A DNA stretch of 64,000 bases from Planctomycetota bacterium (lineage in GTDB: Bacteria; Planctomycetota; UBA1135; UBA2386): positions 62,001 to 126,000 of the forward strand of contig JAEUHS010000068.1 in the NCBI GenBank assembly GCA_016794035.1, read 5' to 3'. Made by a program: the position numbers and the translations under genes. Positions 44,695 to 54,982 of the stretch are shown piece by piece (position 1 is the stretch's first letter; every line of letters starts with the position of its first letter). The notes under the pieces are model-generated. The model searched no databases. It saw only the letters and a program-made list of their open reading frames with translations, and had not been told where the DNA came from.

Positions 44695-45576
44695 ATGGTC
44701 AACAAGGGATCGTTCTTCCAACGGCTCAAGGAACGCTGGGGATCCGGTTCGGGCGTGCGCGTCGACGCGCGCAGCGGTGAGGTCCGGAACGGCAACGGGA
44801 GTGGTGCGCGGGCCCGCGCGGACAAGCCGTCGCACCGCGTCGAACCGGAGCCGATCGAGCCGCACGAGGCGCGTGGGCTCGCGAGCCGGTCGACGCCGGG
44901 CGACGTGCGGTCGCAGCGCAAGCTGTCCGAGCGCGAGGAGGCGCTGCTGGCGCTGGGCACGCACTTCCAGGAGCTGACCACGATGCTGCGCGGTTCGCAC
45001 GCGCGCGTCGACGATCAGCTGAGCAAGATCGTCACGGCGACGACGAGCCTGCCGGCGCTGTCGCAGCAGCAACTCGAGCTGATGCAGAAGCTGTCGCTGC
45101 AGATGGAACGGCAGAACACGCTCGGCGAGCAGGTCGCGACGACGATGACGCAGCTGCCGTCGCTGCTGCAGAACGTCGAGAGCGCGCTGGCCCGGGCCGC
45201 GGCGACCGACGAGCGCACGGCGACGACGGTGCGCGAGTTCCAGGCGACGATGGACCGCATCCACGGCTCGATGGGCGAGATGGTGCAGCACAGCGAGCAG
45301 AACATGAAGGCGACGCAGCAGCTCGCCGCCCACCGCGACGAGTCGTTGCGCGAGGTCGCGAGCGGCATCGAGGCGGCGCAGCAGCGCACCGCCGCCGAGC
45401 TGCAGCGCACGACCGACGAGGGTCTGAAGTCGCTGCGCCGCTCGCACGAGGACCAGAGCAACCGCCTGCAGCACGTCGTGCAGGAGCACGCCAACTGGAA
45501 CCGCGCCGTGCTGGTCGGCATCGGGCTCGTGGTGCTGGGCATCGGCGCCCTGATCGTGCTGCAGCTCGTGCGGTGA
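44695..45576 (+). CDS. Coiled-coil protein with a C-terminal membrane anchor
   Basis: A 293-residue protein. The first ~75 residues are charged and disordered. Residues ~80-260 are a long helical region (heptad-like Gln/Leu/Glu pattern, for example QQLELMQKLSLQMERQNTL and MVQHSEQNMKATQQL), consistent with a coiled coil. The last ~20 residues form a single membrane helix (AVLVGIGLVVLGIGALIVLQL). It resembles tail-anchored or methyl-accepting-like proteins but has no HAMP or signalling hairpin. A GAGAGG sequence precedes the ATG. The next gene overlaps by 4 nt (GTGA). Confidence 0.82.
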   Translation: MVNKGSFFQRLKERWGSGSGVRVDARSGEVRNGNGSGARARADKPSHRVEPEPIEPHEARGLASRSTPGDVRSQRKLSEREEALLALGTHFQELTTMLRGSHARVDDQLSKIVTATTSLPALSQQQLELMQKLSLQMERQNTLGEQVATTMTQLPSLLQNVESALARAAATDERTATTVREFQATMDRIHGSMGEMVQHSEQNMKATQQLAAHRDESLREVASGIEAAQQRTAAELQRTTDEGLKSLRRSHEDQSNRLQHVVQEHANWNRAVLVGIGLVVLGIGALIVLQLVR

Positions 45577-46244
45577 GCTGCGAACGCCGCCTCTGGCTCG
45601 TTCGCCACGGCGAGACCGAGGGCCAGTCCTCGGTCCGCTACCACGGCAGCGGCGACGTGCCGCTGGCCGAACTGGGCCGTGCGCAGATCCGCGCGCTGGA
45701 GCCGTGGCTGCGCGCGGTGCCGTTCGCGCGCATCGTGCACTCGCCGCTGTCGCGCGCGGCCGAGTCGGCGGCGATCCTCGCCGCGCAGTGTGGCCTGCCG
45801 CCCGAGCTGCTGCAGGTCGACGAACGGCTGCGCGAGATCTCGTTCGGCGACTGCGAGGGCATGACCGCCGCCGAGATCGCGGCGGCGTTCCCCGAGTTCT
45901 GGCGCCGGCAGCAGGCGGGCCTGGCCGACGGGTTCCCGGGCGGCGAGCCGCGCTCGTTGTTCGCGGCGCGCGTCGCGACCGCGATCCGGGCCTGGGCGGC
46001 CGCGCCGTGGCAGGACGACCTGCTGGTGGTGTCGCATCGCGGCACCGTGCGCCATGCCCTGCAGGCGCTGCTCGGCCCGCCGCCCGCGCCGCACGCCTAC
46101 GGTGTCGCGCTCGGCAGCCTCACGGTACTGCGCCAGCAAGCGACCGCGCAGGGCCTGCGCTGGGAGCTCGAACTGCTCGGCGCGTTGCCCGACGCCGAGC
46201 TTGGCAGCGACGCCGCGATGCGCGATCCTGCGCGGCCGGCATGA
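45573..46244 (+). CDS. Histidine phosphatase superfamily protein (phosphoglycerate mutase-like)
   Basis: A 223-residue branch-1 histidine phosphatase. The phosphorylated His is in WLVRHGETEG, with the partner Arg in HSPLSRAAESA, the Glu in LREISFGDCEG and the second His in VVSHRGTVRHAL. Members include phosphoglycerate mutases, alpha-ribazole phosphatase (CobC) and generic phosphatases; no cobalamin genes adjoin it, so the substrate is open. Start GTG 45573 overlaps the preceding stop, and its stop overlaps gltX (ATGA). Confidence 0.88.
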   Translation: MSCERRLWLVRHGETEGQSSVRYHGSGDVPLAELGRAQIRALEPWLRAVPFARIVHSPLSRAAESAAILAAQCGLPPELLQVDERLREISFGDCEGMTAAEIAAAFPEFWRRQQAGLADGFPGGEPRSLFAARVATAIRAWAAAPWQDDLLVVSHRGTVRHALQALLGPPPAPHAYGVALGSLTVLRQQATAQGLRWELELLGALPDAELGSDAAMRDPARPA

Positions 46245-47794
46245 TCCACCCGACCCCGCGCCTGCGCTTCGCCCCGTCCCCGACCGGTCCGCTGCACCTC
46301 GGTGGTGCGCGCACCGCGATGTACAACTGGGCCGCGGCCCGCGCGATGGGTGGCACGTTCCTGCTGCGCATCGAAGACACCGACCAGGCGCGCAGCACCG
46401 ATGCGTCGCTGCAGGTGATCCTGACCGGCCTGCGCTGGCTCGGCATCGACTGGGACGAAGGCCCGGCGTTCGAGGGCTGCGGCGGCGGCGACTACGGGCC
46501 GTACTTCCAGATGCAGCGGCTGCCGCGCTACCGGGCGGCTGCCGATCGGCTGCTGGCCGGCGGTCACGCCTATCCGTGCTACTGCACGCCCGAGGAGATC
46601 GACGTCGGTCGCAAGGAGCTCGAGGCGCAGAAGGCCGGCTTCTACGGCTACAACGGCCGCTGCCGCAACCTGACCGCCGAGCAGCGCGCCGCGTTCGAGC
46701 GAGCGGGCCGGCGGCCGAACCTGCGCTTCCGCATGCCGGTCGCGCGCGTGCTGCAGGTGCACGACCTGGTGCGCGGCGAGGTCGAGGTCAACACCAAGGA
46801 GCTCGACGACTGGGTGATGCTGCGGCCCGACGGCGTGCCGCTCTACAACTTCGCCTGCGTCGTCGACGACATCGGCATGCAGATCACGCACGTCGTGCGC
46901 GGCGAGGAGCACTTCCTGAACGGCGTCAAGCAGCACCTGCTGTTCGAGGCGTTCGGCGCCGAGCGCCCGGCGTTCGCGCACATCCCGCTGATCCTCAACA
47001 AGGACGGCAAGAAGCTCAGCAAGCGCGACGCCGACACCAACATGCTCGACTACCGCGACAAGGGCTACCCGCCCGAGGCGGTGTTCAACTACATCGCGCT
47101 GCTGGGCTGGAGCTTCTCGGGCGACCGCGACCTGTTCACGCGGCAGGAGATGGTCGAGGTGTTCCGCATCGAGGGCATCGGCAAGTCCGGCGCGAAGTTC
47201 GACGAGGAGAAGCTCAGGTGGATGTGCGGCGAGTACGTGCGGCGCTGGACGCCGGCCGAGTGCCTCGAGCGCGCGCGGCCGTGGCTGGCGACGGTGCCGG
47301 CCGAGGCCTTCACGCAGCACCGCGCGTGGCTGCAGAACGTGATCGCCTGCTACCAGGAGCGCATCGCGCTGCTCGGCGAGTTCCAGGACAGGATCGGCTG
47401 GCTGCTGGCCGATCCGGTGGCCGACGAGGCGGCGCAGAAGAACCTCGCCAAGGACCCCGCCAGCAGGCAGTGGCTCGCGGCCTACGCCGATCTGCTCGCC
47501 GCGGGCAACCTGCCGCCGAGCTACCCGGCCGATCGGGCCGGGGCCGACGAGGCGGTGCCGCTGCCGTCGAAGAAGGACGCGCCGGAGCCCGTGTGCGCGT
47601 TCGACACGCCATCGCGCATCGAGGCCGCGACCCGCGCGTTCACCGAGCAGCTCGGCGTCAAGTTCGGCAGCTTCGTGCATCCGGTGCGCGCCGCGCTGAC
47701 CGGCACCGACAAGGGCCCGGGCCTGTTCGACGTCGTGTTCCTGCTCGGCAAGGACGCGTGCGTGCGGCGGCTGCGCGCCGCCGCGGCAGGCTGA
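46241..47794 (+). CDS. gltX: Glutamate--tRNA ligase
   Basis: A 517-residue class I synthetase that charges tRNA-Glu. The ATP-binding motifs are FAPSPTGPLHLGGARTAMYNW (HIGH type) and KLSKRDAD. The catalytic and stem-contact domains are complete, and the C-terminal helical anticodon-binding domain includes the LGVKFGSFVHPVRAALTG pattern. Since glnS is also present, this is probably the discriminating enzyme. Start ATG 46241 overlaps the phosphatase gene by 4 nt. It converges with the rhomboid gene with 4 nt between. Confidence 0.96.
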   Translation: MIHPTPRLRFAPSPTGPLHLGGARTAMYNWAAARAMGGTFLLRIEDTDQARSTDASLQVILTGLRWLGIDWDEGPAFEGCGGGDYGPYFQMQRLPRYRAAADRLLAGGHAYPCYCTPEEIDVGRKELEAQKAGFYGYNGRCRNLTAEQRAAFERAGRRPNLRFRMPVARVLQVHDLVRGEVEVNTKELDDWVMLRPDGVPLYNFACVVDDIGMQITHVVRGEEHFLNGVKQHLLFEAFGAERPAFAHIPLILNKDGKKLSKRDADTNMLDYRDKGYPPEAVFNYIALLGWSFSGDRDLFTRQEMVEVFRIEGIGKSGAKFDEEKLRWMCGEYVRRWTPAECLERARPWLATVPAEAFTQHRAWLQNVIACYQERIALLGEFQDRIGWLLADPVADEAAQKNLAKDPASRQWLAAYADLLAAGNLPPSYPADRAGADEAVPLPSKKDAPEPVCAFDTPSRIEAATRAFTEQLGVKFGSFVHPVRAALTGTDKGPGLFDVVFLLGKDACVRRLRAAAAG

Positions 47795-47798
47795 CCGG

Positions 47799-48668
47799 TC
47801 AGCCGCGGCGCCGCTGGCGCAGCACGTCGAGCACCTCGCCCATCACCTGGAAGTACTGCTGCGCCACCGCCTGGTCGACGTCGGGACCCAACGGCGCCGT
47901 GGCGGCCGAACGGGCCAGCGCGCGCTCGAGCGCCTGCCGTCGTTCGCCGGTGGCCACGGTCGCCTCCCGGTAGAGCCAGTCCCAGCGCCAGACCGGCTGC
48001 ACGCACGCGAACGACAGACCGGCGAACAGCGCCGCGAACGCGACCTGCCACGGCCGGCGACTGCGGATGCCGCGCCGCGCCGGCGTCAGGAACAGGAACG
48101 TCACCACGAAGCCGGCCAGCAGCCCGCCGACGTGGCCGGTGTTGCTGACGATCGGGATCACGAAGCCCAGCAGCAGGTTGACGGCGATCATCGACAGCAG
48201 CCGGCGCGGTCCCTCGAACTCGAGGAACGCGAACAGGTGCCGGCCCGAGTGCATGTTCCAGGCGACCAGGGCGCCCATCATGCCGAACAGGGCGCCGGAG
48301 CCGCCGACGACGGCGCCGTCGAGCGGGTAGACCAGGCACACCGCGATGCCGCCGCCGAGCGCGGCGACCAGGTAGAGCGCCACGAACTTCAGGCTGCCCA
48401 TCGAGCGTTCGAGCGCCGGCCCGATGCTGAGCAGGAACGACAGGTTGAACGCGAGGTGCACGAGGTTGCCGTGCACGAACGCGTGCGTCAGCAGTCGCCA
48501 CGGCTGGTCGAGCACGTCCATCGGCGCCAGCGAGCCCAAGGCGAACAGCTGGTCGCTGGGCGCGAACTCCAGGCCGATCGACCGGGTCAGGATCGCCACC
48601 GTCGCATAGGCGATCGCGAGCACCAGCGTGACCGGGATCTCGTCGGCGTGGGCGAGCAGGTCCTTCAT
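47799..48668 (-). CDS. Rhomboid-family intramembrane serine protease
   Basis: A 289-residue polytopic protease with ~6 helices. The catalytic Ser lies in GGSGALFGMMG (GxSG) and the His in NTGHVGGLLAG; the HLAFN segment matches the family loop. The C-terminal ~75 residues are soluble. Substrates are membrane proteins with unstable helices. Its ATG overlaps the TPR gene's stop (ATGA), so it is translated after that gene in one operon with the asparaginase-domain gene. Confidence 0.92.
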   Translation of the reverse strand: MKDLLAHADEIPVTLVLAIAYATVAILTRSIGLEFAPSDQLFALGSLAPMDVLDQPWRLLTHAFVHGNLVHLAFNLSFLLSIGPALERSMGSLKFVALYLVAALGGGIAVCLVYPLDGAVVGGSGALFGMMGALVAWNMHSGRHLFAFLEFEGPRRLLSMIAVNLLLGFVIPIVSNTGHVGGLLAGFVVTFLFLTPARRGIRSRRPWQVAFAALFAGLSFACVQPVWRWDWLYREATVATGERRQALERALARSAATAPLGPDVDQAVAQQYFQVMGEVLDVLRQRRRG

Positions 48669-49495
48669 CGCCCCGCTCCGCGCCAGAGTCGCACGCGCGC
48701 CAGCGCGCGGAACCAGTTCTCCTCGGCGGTCAGTGCCTGCGTCGGCGGCGCGGCCGCGACCGCCAGCGCCGCGGCGGCGCCGGCGCGGTCGCCGGTCGCC
48801 TGCAGCGCCAGGGCGAGCCAGTAGTGGCTGCGGCGGTTGCCGCCGTGCCGCTGCGCATGCCGGCGCAGCACGTCGACCGCCCGCTGGTGGTGCTCGGCGA
48901 GGTCGAGGCAGCGACCCAGGTACAGCAGGGCATCGCCGAACGCGTGGCCCGGATCCAGTTCTTCGGCCCGCGCGAACGCCGCGGCGGCGGCGCCGAGCTG
49001 GCCGTGCCGGAACAACAGCAGCCCGAGCTGGTGGTGCGCGGCCGCCATCTGCGGCTCGAGCTGCAGCGCCGCCTGCAGGTGCGGCATCGCGACGGCGAAC
49101 TCGCGCCGCAGCAGCGCCAGGCGGCCGACCTCGTAGTGGCGCTGTGCCGAGGCGAAGTGCTGCAGCTCACCGAGTGCGCGCAGCAACGGGCCGCGGTCGC
49201 TGGTCAGCGACAGGCGCAGTTCGTGCCAGCGCAGGCGCAGCCACGCCGGCACCGGCGGGAACAGCAGCGCGGCGACCAGCAACAGGCCGCCGGCGCCGAT
49301 CGCGAGGCGCACGAGCCAGCGGGTGCCGGCGGCGACCAGCGCGACCGCCAGTTCGGGATCGCCGCGCTGCGTCAGCCACAGCAGCACCGGCACCGCGGCG
49401 GCCAGCCAGACCAGCAGCAGCGCGACGCGTTGGCCCGGCGGCAGGCCGGTGGGCACGCGCGCCCCGGCAGCGACGGCCTCGCTGGCGTCAGCCAT
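48665..49495 (-). CDS. TPR membrane protein
   Basis: A 276-residue protein. Two N-terminal membrane helices (~24-42 and ~63-80) are followed by at least three TPR motifs (~110-235; for example ALQLEPQMAAAHHQLGLLL, YLGRCLDLAEHHQRAVDVL). Such proteins scaffold complexes. It starts 8 nt inside the asparaginase-domain gene and overlaps the rhomboid gene by 4 nt, so the three are co-transcribed. The function in relation to the protease is unknown. Confidence 0.82.
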   Translation of the reverse strand: MADASEAVAAGARVPTGLPPGQRVALLLVWLAAAVPVLLWLTQRGDPELAVALVAAGTRWLVRLAIGAGGLLLVAALLFPPVPAWLRLRWHELRLSLTSDRGPLLRALGELQHFASAQRHYEVGRLALLRREFAVAMPHLQAALQLEPQMAAAHHQLGLLLFRHGQLGAAAAAFARAEELDPGHAFGDALLYLGRCLDLAEHHQRAVDVLRRHAQRHGGNRRSHYWLALALQATGDRAGAAAALAVAAAPPTQALTAEENWFRALARVRLWRGAGR

Positions 49496-50021
49496 GGCCG
49501 CCCGCGTCGTCGCGGCGCACGAACGTGCCGCGCTCCTTGTCCTTGCTGACGCCGGGGAAGCGCAGCACCTGGTTGTGCATCGCGACGTAGACGCCCGGCG
49601 GCATCACCTGCACGGCCAGCAGCGCCTCGGTCAGGTTCTGCAGCGCGTCGGTGTTGCGCATCACGTAGGGGCGCATCGCGCCGGTCAGCACGATCGGCAC
49701 GCGCGGCGTGCCCAGCAGGGCGTGGATGCGGTCGCCGGTGGTGGCGAGCCGGTCGGTGCCGTGCACGATGACGACGCCGTCGTGGCCTTCGGCCATCGAG
49801 CCGGCGGTGCGCGCGATCAGCTCGTGGTCCTGCGCGGTCATCTCGAGGCTGTCCTTGTTCAGCAGCGGCACCCGCACGATGTCGACGCCGCGCAGCTGCA
49901 GGCTCGCGAGCACCACGTCGAGCACGCTGGCCTGGTTGGCGAGCACGCCCTGCAGTTCGTCGTAGGTCTTCTCGATCGTGCCGCCGGTGGAGATCAGGGC
50001 GATGCGCTTCTTGTCGGCCAC
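49488..50021 (-). CDS. Short L-asparaginase N-domain protein
   Basis: A 177-residue protein with the catalytic N-domain of type II asparaginase: STGGTIEK (first Thr) and VIVHGTDRLATTG (second Thr, Asp). The usual C-terminal domain (~130 residues) is missing, so it is half the normal length. Such single-domain asparaginases occur in databases, with unproven activity. The start is GTG 50021; a TTG at 50039 is in frame upstream. It is the first gene of the operon with the TPR and rhomboid genes. Confidence 0.8.
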   Translation of the reverse strand: MADKKRIALISTGGTIEKTYDELQGVLANQASVLDVVLASLQLRGVDIVRVPLLNKDSLEMTAQDHELIARTAGSMAEGHDGVVIVHGTDRLATTGDRIHALLGTPRVPIVLTGAMRPYVMRNTDALQNLTEALLAVQVMPPGVYVAMHNQVLRFPGVSKDKERGTFVRRDDAGGHG

Positions 50022-50077
50022 GCGCGCAGCATCGCGCAAAGCGGGCCGCGCCGCCAGCGTCCGCCGCGAGCGCGCGG

Positions 50078-50106
50078 TTGGTGTGTCGCGGGGTTCCTGC
50101 TACAAA
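50078..50106 (+). promoter_or_regulatory. Promoter for the aldo/keto reductase operon
   Basis: TTGGTG at 50078-50083 and TACAAA at 50101-50106, 17 bp apart. The -10 box is 7 nt before the GTG at 50114. Confidence 0.5.
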
Positions 50107-50113
50107 CTGCGTC

Positions 50114-51070
50114 GTGCTGTACCGCCATCTCGGCGCCTCCGGTCTCAGGGTCAGCGTCGTCGGCCTCGGTTCCTGGCTGACGATCGGCAACGCCATCGAC
50201 CAGCAGGCGACCGGCAAGCTGATCGCCGCCGCGTTCGACCACGGCGTCAACCTGTTCGACACCGCCGACGTCTACAACCACGGCGAAGGCGAACGCGCGC
50301 TCGGTCTCGCCGTGCGTGACCTGCCGCGGCACCGGCTGGTGCTGGCGACCAAGTGCTTCTTCCCGATGAGCGACGATCCGAACGATCGTGGTCTCTCGCG
50401 CAAGCACGTGCACGAGTCGCTGCACGCGTCGCTGAAGCGGCTGGGAACCGACTACGTCGACCTCTACCAGTGCCATCGCTTCGACCCCGAGACGCCGGTG
50501 CTGGAGACCGCGCGGGCGATGCACGACCTGATCCGGGCCGGCCACGTGCTCTACTGGGGCACCAGCCAGTGGCCCGCCGATCGCATCGCCGAGGTGGTCG
50601 AGCTGTGCAGGCGCGAACACCTGCACGCGCCGATCAGCAACCAGCCGCTCTACAACCTGTTCGAGCGCGGCATCGAGACCGCGGTGCTGCCGACGTCGGC
50701 GCGCTGCGGCCTCGGCCAGATCGTCTACTCGCCGTTGGCGCAGGGCGTGCTGACCGGCAAGTACCTGCCCGGCGCCGAGCTGCCCGCCGATTCGCGCGCC
50801 GCCGATCCGAAGCAGAACCAGTTCGTCGGCCGCTACCTGGCCCGGCCGCAGCTCGAGCAGGCGCAGCAGCTGGTCGAGCTGGCGCGCGCGCGCGGCACCA
50901 CGGCGACCCAGCTCGCGCTCGCGTTCTGCCTGCGCGACCTCCGCGTGACCTCGGTGATCGTCGGCGCGCGCAACGCCGTGCAGCTGCAGCACAGCCTCGA
51001 CGCGGTCGGCCGCGCCATCGACGCCGCGCTGCAGCAGCAGCTCGACCACATCTTCCCCGCTCCCGCGTGA
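50114..51070 (+). CDS. Aldo/keto reductase
   Basis: A 318-residue (beta/alpha)8 NADPH-dependent reductase of the potassium-channel-beta/YghZ-like subfamily. The catalytic tetrad is visible: Asp and Tyr in FDTADVYNHG, Lys in LVLATKC and His in LYQCHRFD. Further motifs are YWGTSQWPADRI and the NADPH-binding VIVGARNAVQLQHSL. Start GTG 50114 is used because it directly follows the promoter; upstream residues are not conserved. It overlaps the methyltransferase gene by 4 nt (GTGA). Confidence 0.93.
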   Translation: MLYRHLGASGLRVSVVGLGSWLTIGNAIDQQATGKLIAAAFDHGVNLFDTADVYNHGEGERALGLAVRDLPRHRLVLATKCFFPMSDDPNDRGLSRKHVHESLHASLKRLGTDYVDLYQCHRFDPETPVLETARAMHDLIRAGHVLYWGTSQWPADRIAEVVELCRREHLHAPISNQPLYNLFERGIETAVLPTSARCGLGQIVYSPLAQGVLTGKYLPGAELPADSRAADPKQNQFVGRYLARPQLEQAQQLVELARARGTTATQLALAFCLRDLRVTSVIVGARNAVQLQHSLDAVGRAIDAALQQQLDHIFPAPA

Positions 51071-51858
51071 ACGCGCCGCTGCTCGTCCGCCTGCCCGACG
51101 CTGCGGCGCTGCGGCAGATGTTCCACCTGCGCTACGGCCGCGAGGCGCAGCTCGGCTGGGGGCCGCGCCTGCGCCGCGACTTCGGCTACGACACGCCCGA
51201 CGACGTCTACGAGGCGCTGGTCGCGGGCCTGGTTGCGCCGGGCTGCCACTGGCTCGACGTCGGCTGCGGCCGCGAGCTGTTTCCCAGCAACCGCGGGCTG
51301 GCGCAGACGCTGTCACAGCGCTGCGCGCGGCTGGTCGGCGTCGACCCGGATCCGACGCTGCAGGAGAACCCGTGGCTGCACGAGAAGGTCGCCCGCGGCA
51401 TCGACGTCTACGACGGCGCCTCTGCATTCGACCTGGTGACCATGCGCATGGTCGCCGAGCACGTCGACGACCCCGAAGCGTGCGTGGCGAGCCTGCAGCG
51501 GGCGCTGCGGCCCGGCGGCGTCGCCGTCGTCTACACGGTGTTCGCCGGCTCGCCGATGCCGCTGCTGACGCGGCTCGCGCCGATGGGCCTGCGCCACGTC
51601 GTCAAGTCGTGGCTGTGGGGCACGCAGCCGAAGGACACCTTCCCGACGCGCTTCCGCATGAACACGCGCGGGGCGCTGCAGCGCCTGTTCACCGGGGTCG
51701 GCATGCGCGAGGAGGCGTTCCTGCGGCTCGACGACTGCCGCACGTTCGCGCGCTTCCGCAGCCTCTGCGAACTCGAGCTGAGGCTGCGTACGGCTTGCCG
51801 CGCCGTAGGCTTGCCATATCCCGAGCACTGTCTGCTCGGCCTCTACCGAAAACCGTGA
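51067..51858 (+). CDS. Class I SAM-dependent methyltransferase
   Basis: A 263-residue protein with the SAM motif LDVGCGRELFP, an acidic LVGVDPD motif, the post-II stretch LVTMRMVAEHVDDPE and RPGGVAVVYTVF. It is of the Methyltransf_11/25 type; the substrate cannot be inferred. Start GTG 51067 overlaps the reductase stop, and its stop overlaps dnaJ (GTGA). The operon gives no metabolic clue. Confidence 0.88.
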   Translation: MNAPLLVRLPDAAALRQMFHLRYGREAQLGWGPRLRRDFGYDTPDDVYEALVAGLVAPGCHWLDVGCGRELFPSNRGLAQTLSQRCARLVGVDPDPTLQENPWLHEKVARGIDVYDGASAFDLVTMRMVAEHVDDPEACVASLQRALRPGGVAVVYTVFAGSPMPLLTRLAPMGLRHVVKSWLWGTQPKDTFPTRFRMNTRGALQRLFTGVGMREEAFLRLDDCRTFARFRSLCELELRLRTACRAVGLPYPEHCLLGLYRKP

Positions 51859-52907
51859 AGTTCCAGGACTACTACACGACCCTCGGCGTCGCGCGCACCG
51901 CCAGCGCCGACGACATCAAGCGGGCCTACCGCAAGCTGGCCAAGGAATGGCATCCCGATCGCCACCCGCCGCACAAGCGGCAGGAGGTCGAGGTCAAGTT
52001 CAAGGCGATCTCCGAGGCCAACGAGGTGCTCAGCGATCCCGAGAAGCGCAAGCGCTACGACGCGCTCGGCGAGCACTGGCGCCACGGCCAGGACTTCCAG
52101 CCGCCGCCCGGTGGTGGCGGCACCGGTGGCTACCGCACGGTGGATCCCGAGGAGTTCGCGCGCATGTTCGGCGGCGCGCGCGGCGGCGGCGGCTTCTCGG
52201 ACTTCTTCGCGCAGATGTTCGGCGACATGTTCGCGGGCGCGGGCCAGGCCGGCGGTCGCGACGGCCAGCCGCGCGGGCGGCGCGCCGCGGCGCGTGGCCA
52301 GGACGCCGAGGCCGAGATCGAGCTGAAGGTCGGCGAGGCGCTGCTCGGCGGCAAGCGTTCGTTCGGGCTGCACATGGGCCTGCCGTGCGAGGCCTGCGAC
52401 GGCGAAGGCCACCTCGGGCCCAACACCTGTCCGGCCTGCGGCGGCCTCGGCCGCACGCAGCGGCAGAAGACCATCGAGCTGTCGATCCCGAAGGACGCGC
52501 GCGACGGCCAGGTCGTGCGGCTGCGCGGGCTCGGCGGCAGCGGTCCCGGCGGCGCCGGCGACCTGCTGCTGACGCTGCGCCTCGTGCCCGACGACGTCTA
52601 CCGGCTGCGCGACGACGACGTCGAGGCCGATGTCGTCGTCGCGCCGTGGGACCTGCTCGACGGCACCAGGGTCTCGGTGCAGGTGCCGGGCGGCACCGCC
52701 GAAGCGCGCATTCCCGCCGGCACGCGCCCGGGCCAGCGGCTGCGCCTGCGCGGCCAGGGGCTGGCCAGGGCCGAGGGCGGCCGCGGCGATCTGCTGCTGG
52801 TCGTGCGGGTCGGTCTGCCGGAGACCCTGAGCGAGCGCCAGCAGCAGCTGCTGCGCGAACTCGGCAAGGACAGCACGCCGGTGCGCGGCGGCGCGGCGAA
52901 GGCGTAG
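51855..52907 (+). CDS. dnaJ: DnaJ-type co-chaperone with a half zinc finger
   Basis: A 350-residue type-A-like J protein. The J domain (1-72) has the DnaK-stimulating HPD (33-35). Residues ~85-145 are a Gly/Phe-rich linker. The zinc region keeps only C178/C181 (PCEACDGEG) and C192/C195 (CPACGGLG), that is two of the four CxxCxGxG repeats, so it could bind only one zinc. Two C-terminal substrate domains follow. It resembles CbpA/DnaJ intermediates rather than the main DnaJ, which may be encoded elsewhere. Start GTG 51855 overlaps the previous gene. Confidence 0.9.
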   Translation: MKFQDYYTTLGVARTASADDIKRAYRKLAKEWHPDRHPPHKRQEVEVKFKAISEANEVLSDPEKRKRYDALGEHWRHGQDFQPPPGGGGTGGYRTVDPEEFARMFGGARGGGGFSDFFAQMFGDMFAGAGQAGGRDGQPRGRRAAARGQDAEAEIELKVGEALLGGKRSFGLHMGLPCEACDGEGHLGPNTCPACGGLGRTQRQKTIELSIPKDARDGQVVRLRGLGGSGPGGAGDLLLTLRLVPDDVYRLRDDDVEADVVVAPWDLLDGTRVSVQVPGGTAEARIPAGTRPGQRLRLRGQGLARAEGGRGDLLLVVRVGLPETLSERQQQLLRELGKDSTPVRGGAAKA

Positions 52908-52914
52908 GCCGCCG

Positions 52915-52966
52915 GCCAGCACCGGGCGATCGCTCCGGCCGCGTGGCACCACCGCGCCCGGCTGGC
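52915..52966 (+). terminator. Operon-end hairpin after dnaJ
   Basis: GCCAGC-AC-CGGGCG and CGCCCG-GCTGGC form a 12-bp stem with a 2-nt bulge and a 26-nt loop, just after the dnaJ stop. No T-tract. Confidence 0.5.
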
Positions 52967-53038
52967 GCACGCACCGATGGCCCCGGCGACCCGACTGCGC
53001 GGATTGCCCCGAAGCGCACCTTCCGCCACGATCCGTCG

Positions 53039-54979
<1,941 letters not shown>

Positions 54980-54982
54980 ACG

